DNA of 64,000 nucleotides from Plasmodium brasilianum (Eukaryota > Apicomplexa > Aconoidasida > Haemosporida > Plasmodiidae): contig NC_090114.1 in assembly GCF_023973825.1 (NCBI RefSeq), positions 946,501-1,010,500 on the forward strand. Direction: 5' to 3'. Shown here piece by piece: positions 15,101 to 25,733 of the stretch (its first letter is position 1; the number at the start of each line of letters is the position of its first letter). The notes under the pieces were generated by a model. The model saw only the letters and a list, made by a program, of their open reading frames with translations, was not told where the DNA came from and did no database searches. The position numbers were made by a program, and so were the translations under genes.

Positions 15101-17920
15101 AATTTAATTTAATAGATGACAATAGTAATATTAACATGTGGGGAGATATAATTTATGAAAAAGATGCAGGTGTTAATAAAAAATATGAGGAGAGTGAAAT
15201 AATGAACTTTTTTGAGAATAAAATGATTGAGAAAAATGCGAATATTTTATCACCACAAAAAAGGAAAATAACAACAGAACAAAGTATGAGTTGTAAACAG
15301 TCAGAGAGAAAAAACTGTTTCGATTTTTTACAAAGGGGTTATGTAACAGATGGAATAGGAAAAAAATTATGTACATGTGACAACTCATTAAACAACTCTA
15401 ATGGTATTAATTGCTGCTCTTGTAAAAATGCTTCACAAGGAAGATATGCATTAGAATTTCTAGCATTAGAAAAAAAAAAAAAAAATAATAATACAAAAAG
15501 GAAATGTTCATTAGGCGAAATTATTTGTTATAGTAATCGATATAATAGTAAAAATGATTTAGATATAATTAAAATAGGAAATGGTTTAAGGACACCACAG
15601 AATAGCAATAGAAAGATTAATGATATACATATTTATACATGTTTGGAGAATAGTAATTTAAAATGGGGAGGAGAAGAGGAAGGTTACAATTCCAATGATG
15701 ATGAATCATCTTGTGCATCAACAGTATTAGTAGAGTACGATAAAAATCAATTAGAAATTTTATTTGACAATAATAGCGTGAGTTGTGATGAGGGAAAAAA
15801 AGGAATGAAGTATGTTGGGAAAAAAAGAACAGAAAAAAAAAAAAGAGGTAATTTTCTATTATCAGCTAGTCCAAAAGTTAAGAATAGTATCACAACAGAC
15901 ATAGTAAATGGGAGGAAACCAAATTCAGTAAAAGTTAATAGTTCATACGGGGTACTATGTAATAAGAGGGGAAGCAACAAAAAGGAAAAAGAAACAAGTA
16001 GGAGTAGAAGAAGCAGTAGTAGTAGTAGTAGTGGTAGTAGTAGTGGTAGTGGTAGTAGTAGTGGTAGTGGTAGTAGTAGTGGTAGTGGTAGTAGTAGTGG
16101 TAGTAGTAGTAGTAGTGGTCGTATTAACAGAATGACAAACTGTGTGGCAAAAGGGGGAAAATTTGTAACTAACGTTTTTGAAAAAAGCAATAATTTATTA
16201 GTACTTCAAAAATTGAATAATGCCATTAATAAAAGGGAGCCTATATCGAAACATACAACTGCAGTTGAGACATATGAGGGTAATACTTGTATAAATAACG
16301 AAAAGACAAAAAATGAATCATCAGACAATTTTATGGGCAGACGCTATTCTGGTATAAGCAGTGCATACGTTAAGATGCAGCAAGAACGGAAGAAAAAGGG
16401 GAAAAAGGAAAAAATAACGGAAAAAGAAGCAAAAAAAGAAGCAAAAAAAGGAGCAAACGAAGGAGCAAAAAAAGGAGCAAACGAAGGAGCAAAAAACACT
16501 GTTACACAGATACAAGGAGGAGAAAGAAGATACAGACACACTGAGTCAGCAGACAACGAGGATGATTGTAAAAAAAATATATTTTATGTGAACAGGAAGG
16601 ATAAAAGGGAAGATTTTTTAAGTAATTCTTTGGATGTAACCAACGGAAACACAAATAATATGGCTCTTCATTTAGTAGAAAATAGGGAAGACTTAATATA
16701 TAACGATGAAAAGATAATTAATCAGAATAATAATAACGAATTAGGGAGAAATTATTTTTCTGCAAAATGTATTGATTCATTGATGAAATATGAAAGTAAT
16801 GTACTTCAAAAAGTAGAGGAAATTGAAGAAGAAAAGAGAGTAGAAAACAATTTTTATGAAATTAATCATTGTAGTGACATAAATTTTAAGGATGATGAGA
16901 AAAATCAAATACATCAGCTTTCGGTATTAAAATTTCTTATAAGTAAAAAAAATAAAAAGGGTTTTATAAAAATTGAAAAGGCGAAAAAAATTATAAAAAG
17001 TTTACACAGAAATTCACATACGAACGAAAAGAATAGTATTAAAAGAAAATTTAGTAGGAAAAAAATAATGGATGATTATACCCATAACAATAACAAAAAT
17101 TTGAGAAGGAAGCATAAATGGAAGTTTTCTTTGGCTAGTAAGAGGAATCATATAAAGCACATTGAAAATTACAGTTGCACACATAGTGCAGCTGATTCAG
17201 GGAAAAGAACAAAAATTTTCAGTGCAAACGGAATAAAGAACTTGCAGCAAAAGTGTCATAAACATATAGAAAAGGAAGATAGTACAAATGGTGGAAGCGA
17301 GGCCTTTTTTGAAAAAACAAACGGCTTTGAAAGTACAAAGAATGGAGTTCATTACAATGACGATTACGGCGAGCTTAATAATAATAGAAGTAATATTAAT
17401 ATCAGTAATAATAACATTAGTAATAACTATAGTAGTAATAAATATAATAATAATAATGGTAAAACTAATAATTCCCATTTTTTGAAGAATACGAAATTGA
17501 ACGAGGAAAAACGAATAATATACTTTCAAAATTACGAACATAACAGGAACAAAAAATCCACAGAGGGAATAAATATAGAAGGAGAAAGCTGCACTAAAAT
17601 TTTAAAGAATATAAGGAAAAACTTACCTTTACATTATGAAAAAAAAAAATTGGAAAAGTCTATTCGAGTCAAAGTTCATAAAAGAGTGTGTGCACAAAAA
17701 TATATTAAAAAACGAAATAAAAAAAAAATAAGCAAAAAATTAAAGGACCTATATTATATACTGGATGATAAGAAAAAAGAGTCCTTTTTAGTTTCCCCTC
17801 AAAGTATTAATCCTCTTGTAAATTCATTAAAAAATACATGTACGAATAGTAATGCATATCTTAAAAGAAAAAACTCCCAAAAGTTATCTGAGCGGAAGAA
17901 AAAAAATATTGCAGACAAGG

Positions 17921-17981
<61 letters not shown>

Positions 17982-20557
17982 ATATAAAAAAAAAAAATTC
18001 GGAAATGCAAAAAAAGCTAGCTATGCAAGAAAAATTAAACGATCAGAATAACGAAGACGATCAAATTAGTACAAACAACTTGGTGACAACACAAGAAAAA
18101 AAAGAGTTGTATTTAAGAAAAAAAAATGCATACGTGGGCAATAAAGAAAATAATTCTTCTTTATGGGGTAATAGCTCAGTAAAATGGGAAATGAGCGCTG
18201 TTTTGAACATGGATACCAGTAAAAAGAACAGCGGCCCAACATGTGCAGATCTAAACTACAGCAAAGTGATAGGCGGGAAAATTACACCAGATGTAAAGAG
18301 GAAAAGAGAGGATGCAGCATACGTAGAAGAAAACGATAATAATGACAGCGGTGTCAATGATGATAACGATAATGATGACAATGATGATAACGATAACGAT
18401 GACTATAATGATAACAATGTCAATGATGAGGAAAATAAAAAAAAGGAGATATCCAAAATCATAGCAAACGGACAGAAAGAAAATGCCACGAGCATGACTA
18501 GTGTGAGAAATGGGGGAATAAAGCATTTAGAAAAATCAGGCACGTACAGTTTTGAAAATGTAGAAAAATTTTATTTGACCACTTTTGAAGATAATTTGCG
18601 TAGTCCCCTGCAAAAGCTAAACAAAAATGAGAACAGATTGAATAAAGCAATAAAAATTGAAAAAAATTATACAAGAAAGGGGAAAAAATTTCCTAGTTTA
18701 GTTAGTCCAATAAGAGTAAATGTGGACAATGTAATTTACAGAGGCGATATTGATAGTGATACCATGTACAATAAATGTAGCAATAGTACATGTAGTAAGA
18801 GTAGCATTAATGACAGTGAAAAAGGTAGAATGAAGGATTATATGAAGAGTAAATGTAATGGTACAACCAAAATGAAAGGTGAAAGGAGCTGTCAAGATTC
18901 CCTGATACGTATGAAGGACGATCCTAGTAACAATTTAAAAAAGTGCGAATATACATTTTCGTTAAATTTAGGAAAATATGTCACAAATCATCGTATAAAT
19001 GAAATAAGTTTTAAAAAAAACATTTTAAAAAATAGCATAGGGGAACATTTACCAGTAAACAATAAGGTAAGCAGAAACTGTAAACTTGTTGAAAGAAATG
19101 GATTACCATGTAAAAGAGGTGGGGTAAAATATGGAGTTCGAGATGAATGCGTAGAAAAGGTTAGTGAACATACTGGAGGGGATGAGGCTAACGTAGAAAG
19201 TATAAATAAGGGGGGGGAAAAAAATCAAAGGAGTAACTTTTTTGAGAGCAAAAATATATTTCGTCCTGATAAAAGGGATGTAAATATTAAAAAAATCAAT
19301 CAAGATTTTTTAAATTTTAAGATAAGGAACTTAATGGTAAATAGTAATACACGTTCTGAAGAGGGAGAGGAAAAGAAGTATTTATTAAATAATGGGAAAT
19401 GTAAAAATGGTGAAAATTGCACAAATGATTTAACTATTAATTGTGAACATGATGAAAAAATATTTTGCTCCAATATCCTTTTTGGGAAAAAAAATAATAT
19501 AAAACCATATGACACATCAGTTGAGAAAAAAACAAAATTGATAAGAACAGCAACAATAAAGGAATATTTATCAGATAAATTTAAAGAAATAAAAGAAAGA
19601 AAGAATATATTTAGAGCACTATCTGTGAATAATATTTATAAAACTATATTTCCAAAAGTGCGTTTATTTAATTCCACTCAAAGAGATAGTAATAGTAGTA
19701 AAAAAATGTTGAACAGAAGATGCTATAATACCAATTTAGAGTTAAACAGTTTTAATAAATCTACTCCTTGTAAATTAAATAAAACGAAAAGCTTAATTTA
19801 TAGAAATACTAGTATCAAACGAGGAAATTTGTTTGTTCCCACGAAGAGAAGTAAAACGAGGGGAGAACGAACCGGTCCCAAGGGTAAAGCAAATAAAGGA
19901 GAAGCACGAGAAGGTAGAGGAACAGGACAAGGACGAGGTGGTGTGTATATAAACGTCACTACCAAAGGAACCATTCACAATAACATCGATAATTTTCCAC
20001 CTTATAACTTGCTATTTCGTGTCCCCAATATAGAAGAAAAAAAAAATTTCAGCGTAAAAATAAAGCGAAATTATTCTGCTCTACCAAATGTACAGGACCA
20101 AAGTGATGAAATGAAAGAGAACAAATCTGAATATGATACGTATGGAAGAAATATTTTTCATGTCCCTACATGTAAAAATAATACAAATAATAAGTACAAT
20201 AAAAAGAACAATGTATTTAAGGATAAAATTTATTTTTTCAAAAGAACAAAAAGCGCGATGCTGTTTAAAAAGGACGAAAAGGTGTGTAGAAAAATGCCCA
20301 AAAAGATAAACGAATGTACACGTGTAAATGTATGTGAACAGGGGAAGATAAAAAAATGTTTCTCCATGGTAAACGAAAAGGTTATGAAAGAAAATATTTA
20401 TCTAAATACAAATCTAATCAAAAGTAAGTACGGAGGTATACGTAATTTTATAGCTAATCCGAGTTTTTTTTTTGAAAGTGCGCTAAGAAACAATTGTGAG
20501 AAGATGGCTACAGAGGATGGCGTGAAACAGAGAAGCCAACCAGGTGAGAGGGTATAG
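12097..20557 (+). CDS. Giant conserved Plasmodium protein, unknown function; frame broken in an A56 tract
   Basis: The frame from ATG 12097 runs 1984 codons to a TAA at 18051. The next frame over is open from 17852 to the TAG at 20557 and carries equally protein-like sequence from about 18000 on. The two meet inside 56 consecutive A residues (17921-17976). If the tract were one base shorter (or two longer), a single protein of about 2,820 residues would result, so I treat the two as one gene. Contents in order: basic Lys/Asn/Ser-rich sequence; SKNG repeats (13399-13593); Cys/His-containing but unpatterned stretches; a Ser/Gly run (16011-16118); GAKKGANE repeats (16445-16495); Lys-rich segments; an Asp/Asn run (18340-18430); and a basic C-terminus with KRSKT-type motifs. 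I see no signal peptide, membrane span or known domain, so the function is unknown. Many Lys/Arg clusters would suit a nuclear or cytoskeletal protein, but that is only a guess. Confidence 0.8.
13399..13593 (+). repeat. In-frame 15-bp coding repeat (SKNGL/V)
   Basis: About thirteen copies of a 15-base unit (AGTAAAAATGGAKTA and variants) encode tandem Ser-Lys-Asn-Gly-(Leu/Val)-(Lys/Thr) inside the giant unknown protein. The unit is a multiple of three, so copy-number change would keep frame. Confidence 0.85.
16011..16118 (+). repeat. Ser/Gly codon repeat
   Basis: AGT/GGT triplets alternate for about 35 codons, encoding a Ser-rich run with Gly every few residues. This is a low-complexity coding microsatellite within the giant unknown protein. 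Confidence 0.85.
17921..17976 (+). repeat. A56 homopolymer at the frame break
   Basis: Fifty-six A residues directly after GCAGACAAGG, coding poly-Lys in either frame. The upstream frame stops 75 bases later, whereas the +1 frame stays open for a further ~2.6 kb. Confidence 0.95.
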
Positions 20558-20762
20558 AGTCAAGTTAAGATGTCAGTAAATATTACTATTACCATTGTAA
20601 TTACTATTATTATAAAATTTTTTTTATGTATATAATATATAGGAGCATTCAAAAAATGGTATCTTTAAAGTATAACATGCAGAGTAAAATTTTTTTTAAA
20701 AAAAATGTAAAAAAAAAAAAAAAAAAGAATAATATATGTATGTTGTATTCCATATTTGTAAA

Positions 20763-20794
<32 letters not shown>

Positions 20795-21851
20795 GTATTT
20801 TTAGATAGTTAAAGCTTCTTCAAAATATACAAGTAAATATAGAGTACTCTGCAATGATGTTTAAACAATTCTGATGTATTTATGTATACCATATGTTATG
20901 TGCTTTATTAAAATCATCTGGCGCTGCCACTTGGTTTTGTACATGTACACATGCACATGTGCATTTATACACATACGTATATGTGCATACTTGTATACTC
21001 ATATATGTACTATATAAATATATATATGTACATGCAGGTATGAATGCCACAAACAATTGTGGTACTTTACCGCCTTAGTTAACTTATTAAACTTAAAACA
21101 TCAGATAATAACCTTTTAATTTGCGTTGCTTATCAAGCAGATCAAAATATCCTTTTTAATTTTCATTTGTGCTGTTAATAAATAGTGGTATATGTTATAT
21201 TACGTTACACCGTGTTATGCTACTTAAAGTTATATTTTGTATTATATTAAATTTTATGTTAAGTTTGTTTTATCAATTTTTCCTATACCTTTTTTTTTTT
21301 TTTTTTTTTTTTTAAAAGATAAATAAAAACAACTCTTCATAATTGTAAAAAAAAATACTAATGTTGATGTAGTTATAAAAATAGGTAGCTTAAAAAAAAA
21401 GAAACATAAATAGAAATAGAAATATAAATATTAATAAAAAAAGAAAAAGAAAAAGAAAGAACAAGAGCAAAACATGTAATGTTCTATTTGTAGTAAAAAA
21501 AAAAAAAAAAAAAAATTAAAAAACTGAAAAAACCTAAGTGGGTTAAGAGTACTTTGTTTTTTAGATATCATTTGTTCCTTGAAAATTGACGCCAAGTATT
21601 TTATAAAACCTGAAAAGAGTGCCATATAGTTCATATATTATATATATATATACATAAGCATATATGTATATTTATTTATGTGGGTGTTTACGTATATGTA
21701 GAGTCGTTTTATGAAAAAAAGCAATTTATATGCACTCGCGGTTAGCTGATAAGCATGATCAGATTACAAATAAAGTACAGCAGGAGACAACAAAAAGTAT
21801 AGAGGAAGAATTTCACAGAATATAATTTTACATCTGCTACTTTGACATACA

Positions 21852-21902
<51 letters not shown>

Positions 21903-22070
21903 TCTTTTTGAAGTTACCTTAAGCATGGTACGTATTTGACTGAAAAACAGGCACATGAGATATAAGAAAAAAAAAAAAAAAAAAAACATAGTACTATGGA
22001 ACACAGTATGATATGGCGTAATATACATATTTTTATGTAATAATTATTTAGATACTTTTTCTGAGATTAT

Positions 22071-22101
<31 letters not shown>

Positions 22102-22341
22102 GCTGAGAGCACATTCCCATTGATATGTGATTATACCATTCATGAAAACTTTGCAAGGGCATTTACATATATATGTATATATATATATATGTGTTATTGT
22201 ATGTGTGCTATGTATATGTGTTACGCATGTGTATGATAATCGCGTGTGGTGTACATTTTTTTTTGTACATGTTTTAATATGCCTTTGTTTTTTTGTCTCT
22301 CTCCCCCCCCCCTCTTTCCCTCCTTTTTGTAGAACGAACCG
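20558..22341. other. Intergenic region before the pseudouridine synthase gene
   Basis: No gene supported. It holds the 3' flank of the giant gene and the promoter of the next one. Long T/A runs (20765-20790, 21290-21313, 22074-22100) and a (TA)n tract at 21856-21898 occur. The last 40 bases before ATG 22342 are a strong pyrimidine tract (22293-22329) ending in TAG at 22330-22332, which looks like a 3' splice site nine bases before the ATG, so a 5' UTR intron or a short upstream coding exon is possible. Confidence 0.5.
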
Positions 22342-24204
22342 ATGAATAACGGAAAAAAAAGGCTTAACAATTACTTAAAAAATAAGGAAAGGATAAAGAA
22401 ACTAAAAATAGAAAGAAAAGAGAAACGTAAGGAAGAAAATAAAATTGAAGGGATTGTAAGAAATGAAAAAAGTAAAGATAATAAGGAGAAGGAACATTAC
22501 AAATTTAAAAAATATGCATTATGTGTCGGGTATGTAGGCAGCAGATATCATGGATGTCAAGGTCAAGGAAAAGAATCTATGACAGTGGAAAATGAAATAG
22601 AAAGAACATTAGTAAAAATTAATGCAGTAAAAAAAAATGGGAAAAATTTTAATTTCTGTTTATCTAGATCGGCTAGAACAGATCTAGGTGTGCACGCTTT
22701 ATATAACGTCTTTGTTTATAATATTAATATTGACTGTACCTTCTCAGAAAATACTAAAGGAGAGGTTGAAGTAGCAGGTGAAGTAGAAAATGGAATGGAA
22801 AATGCAGCGGTAAGTGATGCAGGAATAGAAGTCCAGGAGGTAGAAGACATTTCGAAAGGAAGGACGATAAACAAATGGAGGAGCAGCAATCATGAGGAGG
22901 TGAATGTTGAGGACGTCATACAAAATGGTAAAAGTGAACACGATAGTATTACCCCAAATTACACTAGTAACAGCTTTCTTTATAAAAATGAAAAGAAAGC
23001 TATCAACAAAATTAGCAGTACTGATGATCCTACTAAGGAAGATGAAGCAAAACAAACGACACATAAAGAAGATAGTGGTCGAAATAGCAATGATGATGTT
23101 TTTGAAAAAAGAAAAGAAAAAGAAGAGAAATTTATAAAAATTTTGAACTTACATTTACCTGCTGATATCAGGTGTTTTAATATTTATAAAGTTACTAAAA
23201 GTTTTGATGCTAGAAAATTTTGCTCATTCCGATTGTATGAATATCTATTTCCTGTATATGTATTGAGCGAAGTAGATATTAACATGAAATATAAAGAAGT
23301 TTATGATGAAGTTATTAGAAATATTGATGAATATGTGAAAGAAGATAAAGAGAAAGTAAAAAGGAAAAGGAGCAATTCGTCTAGGGTTTTGGTGGATGTG
23401 CACAATGGAAGTGCTTCCAGTGGAGAGAGGCTTAACGGGGGCCTCCACGAGAGTTGCTCTAAGGATGGACGTGAAAATGGAAATAAGGATGCAAGCAAAA
23501 ATGAGAGCAATACATGTGGATATAACGACGGCAATAACTATGGCAATAACTATGGCAATAACTATGGCAATAACTATGGCAATAACTATGGTAATAACTA
23601 TGGTAATAACTATGGTAATAACTATGGCAAGGATGGCGCCCTGTGCACTCAGAAAAGCTGCCCCGAGAAGGGAGAGGTTCGATTGGAGGAGGATATTTTC
23701 ACCATAAAAAAATACAAAGAAGAATTAACGGAAGAAGAATTAACAGAATTTTTTGAGATATTCAATAACTACACAGGATATCACAATTTCCACTGTTTCA
23801 CAAAGTATAACGTAGATCAAACGACATATAGATATATAAAATATTTTGACGTAAGCACAGTGAAATTATATGACTATAATTTCTTATCCATAAAAATATT
23901 AGGACAATCATTTTTAATGCATCAAATAAGAAAAATGATAACGCTGGCTGTTGAAACATTTCGAAAAGCTACTACACAAAATTCTATTTATTACTGTTTA
24001 AATAGAAAGCAGTATGTACCTATTTCTGTCTTTCCATCAGATGGCCTAATGCTCATATGTCCTTATTTTAATTCATATAATGAAAAAGTGTGCAATCCAC
24101 CTCAGAGTCCACAAATATGTTTTAAGGAAAACGAAGAAATTACAAAATTTAAGACGGACAAAATTGCCATATGCATTATTGAAAAAATGAAAAACAATGT
24201 GTAA
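22342..24204 (+). CDS. tRNA pseudouridine synthase, PUS1/TruA family
   Basis: 620 residues in one exon as drawn. A Lys/Glu-rich N-terminus (~55 residues) leads into FKKYALCVGYVGSRYHGCQG. Next comes the TruA-family catalytic motif SRSARTDLGVHALYNVFVY, with the nucleophilic aspartate at residue 114. The second half of the fold has LPADIRCFNIYKVTKSFDARKFCSFR. After a long insert come YTGYHNFHCFTKYN, TTYRYIKYFDV and GQSFLMHQIRKM, where the Gln-Ser-Phe-Met-His-Gln-Ile-Arg-Lys-Met-type signature resembles eukaryotic PUS1. The enzyme isomerises uridine to pseudouridine in tRNA. Two low-complexity inserts interrupt the fold: residues ~130-265, and ~330-455 with the NNYG repeat. An in-frame TAG sits nine bases upstream of the chosen ATG, at what looks like an intron acceptor, so extra N-terminal sequence (a transit peptide, for instance) cannot be excluded. 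Confidence 0.9.
   Translation: MNNGKKRLNNYLKNKERIKKLKIERKEKRKEENKIEGIVRNEKSKDNKEKEHYKFKKYALCVGYVGSRYHGCQGQGKESMTVENEIERTLVKINAVKKNGKNFNFCLSRSARTDLGVHALYNVFVYNINIDCTFSENTKGEVEVAGEVENGMENAAVSDAGIEVQEVEDISKGRTINKWRSSNHEEVNVEDVIQNGKSEHDSITPNYTSNSFLYKNEKKAINKISSTDDPTKEDEAKQTTHKEDSGRNSNDDVFEKRKEKEEKFIKILNLHLPADIRCFNIYKVTKSFDARKFCSFRLYEYLFPVYVLSEVDINMKYKEVYDEVIRNIDEYVKEDKEKVKRKRSNSSRVLVDVHNGSASSGERLNGGLHESCSKDGRENGNKDASKNESNTCGYNDGNNYGNNYGNNYGNNYGNNYGNNYGNNYGNNYGKDGALCTQKSCPEKGEVRLEEDIFTIKKYKEELTEEELTEFFEIFNNYTGYHNFHCFTKYNVDQTTYRYIKYFDVSTVKLYDYNFLSIKILGQSFLMHQIRKMITLAVETFRKATTQNSIYYCLNRKQYVPISVFPSDGLMLICPYFNSYNEKVCNPPQSPQICFKENEEITKFKTDKIAICIIEKMKNNV
23529..23632 (+). repeat. 12-bp coding repeat (NNYG) in the pseudouridine synthase
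   Basis: Eight copies or more of the 12-base unit GGYAATAACTAT encode Asn-Asn-Tyr-Gly repeats. The copies differ only by C/T in the glycine codon, implying recent expansion. The repeat lies in an insert between the two conserved halves of the enzyme, where extra sequence is tolerated. Confidence 0.9.
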
Positions 24205-24208
24205 TTTT

Positions 24209-24243
<35 letters not shown>

Positions 24244-24368
24244 ATATTATGTACGTGTATGTAATTTGAACGTGTGGAGATGACAAAAGGGGCATTCATA
24301 TTGAAAAAAAATTGCTTGACATAGTTTAAGTGTTTTTTAGCTCTTCGTCGTGTTCAACATATACACAC

Positions 24369-24674
24369 ATGAATCATTTCACGAAAATATATGCTCATGA
24401 TATGTATACATAAATACGAACTTATAAATATGTATACAAAAATATTTGCGTACAGATAAAAATATATACATATATATTTATATGAGTGTACATATGAAAA
24501 TACGCCCTTATAAAAACATAAATCTTTTTTTGCTTTGTTTGTAGATGGAAAGAGTGGGTTAACAGGATGAACCAACGCCCCTTCGTTTTTCACTTTATGA
24601 AGGAAAAGATGTGTAAAAACTTAAGTCAGAATATTTCATCAATCCATAATAAGGAAAATCAAAGGGAACAGTAA
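24369..24674 (+). CDS. Possible tiny two-exon gene, 54 residues
   Basis: Exon 1 24369-24403 (MNHFTKIYAHDI, shared codon) joins in phase to exon 2 24545-24674 (WKEWVNRMNQRPFVFHFM, then Lys/Asn/Ser-rich residues to a TAA). The donor is GTATAC, and the acceptor is TTTGTAG after a pyrimidine stretch. The exon 2 composition (Trp, Pro, Cys, His, Arg) is quite unlike the surrounding A/T-rich DNA and is the main evidence. An alternative is donor use at 24671 (GTAAGC) with a further short exon near 25017. I do not recognise the product. It lies between the 3' ends of the pseudouridine synthase and the Rav1-like gene. Confidence 0.35.
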
Positions 24675-24799
24675 GCATAATGTGTATAATTATTTTTCAG
24701 TATGTTACAGAACTAGCCATTTTTTTTTTTTTTCATAATTATTTTGTAATTAAAAATATGAATTATTACACATGAACTTGTTATAATTGTGTATGTGTA

Positions 24800-24920
24800 C
24801 GGATTTTTGTATTTGTATTTGTGTTTGTATTTGTATTTGTATTTGTGTTTGTATTTGTGTTTGTATTTGTATTTGTGTTTGTATTTGTATTTGTGTTTGT
24901 ATTTGTGTTTGTACGTGTAT
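24800..24920 (+). repeat. TTTGTA/TTTGTG hexamer microsatellite
   Basis: About twenty tandem hexamers TTTGTA and TTTGTG in noncoding DNA. They generate spurious Cys/Ile/Val and Lys/Tyr/His frames on the two strands. Confidence 0.85.
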
Positions 24921-25272
24921 GTGTTTATGTATATATATTTATGTATGCACAAAACGTAAAAAGGAAAGGTCGAGAGGAAGAAGTCAATTTCAACCTTTAA
25001 AATTTTTTCAGACGAAATAATTAAATCTTTAATTATAATTGTTTATTTAAAAGATTAACGTTGAATTCGTACCCGTCCTAATATATATATTATATATATA
25101 TATATATATATACGTATGTATATATGTACGTGTCTGTGTGTGTGCGAATATTACTGCATCCCATATGCATACATTTTGCCATTAAAAAGAAAAATGTTGA
25201 TCAAAAATGCGGTGTATTTATGTGTACATTTCTCATTAAATTTAGGATAAAAAGGTGAAACATGTGCAATTA

Positions 25273-25310
<38 letters not shown>

Positions 25311-25324
25311 ATTTATCGCGCTAA

Positions 25325-25622
25325 ACATATAACTACGTATAAATTTAACTATGTATAAATTGAACTAAGTATAAATTTAACTATGTATAAATTTAACTAT
25401 GTATATATTTAACTATGTATATATTTATCTAAGTATATATTTAACTAGGTATACATTTAATTAGGTATATATTTAATTAGGTATATATTTAACTTGGTAT
25501 ACATTTAACTAGGTATACATTTAACTAGGTATACATTTAACTAGGTATACATTTAACTAGGTATACATTTAACTGGGTTTATATTTAACTAGGTAAACAT
25601 TTAACGAGGTATATATTTATAA
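25325..25622 (+). repeat. 16-bp tandem repeat, about 18 copies
   Basis: Unit TATACATTTAACTAGG and close variants, with a gradient of divergence from left (AACTATGTATAAATTT) to right (five nearly identical copies at 25500-25575). It lies in the 3' flank of the Rav1-like gene and is noncoding. Confidence 0.9.
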
Positions 25623-25733
25623 TGGCGTATTTTTTTAAAGGCTGAAAAGTAATTTGAGTTTGCACTCCGGTGTTATATGCCCCATTTTAAGCTATCTTTT
25701 GATAGCATTTCCAAATTACCAACTCGTGGGTGG

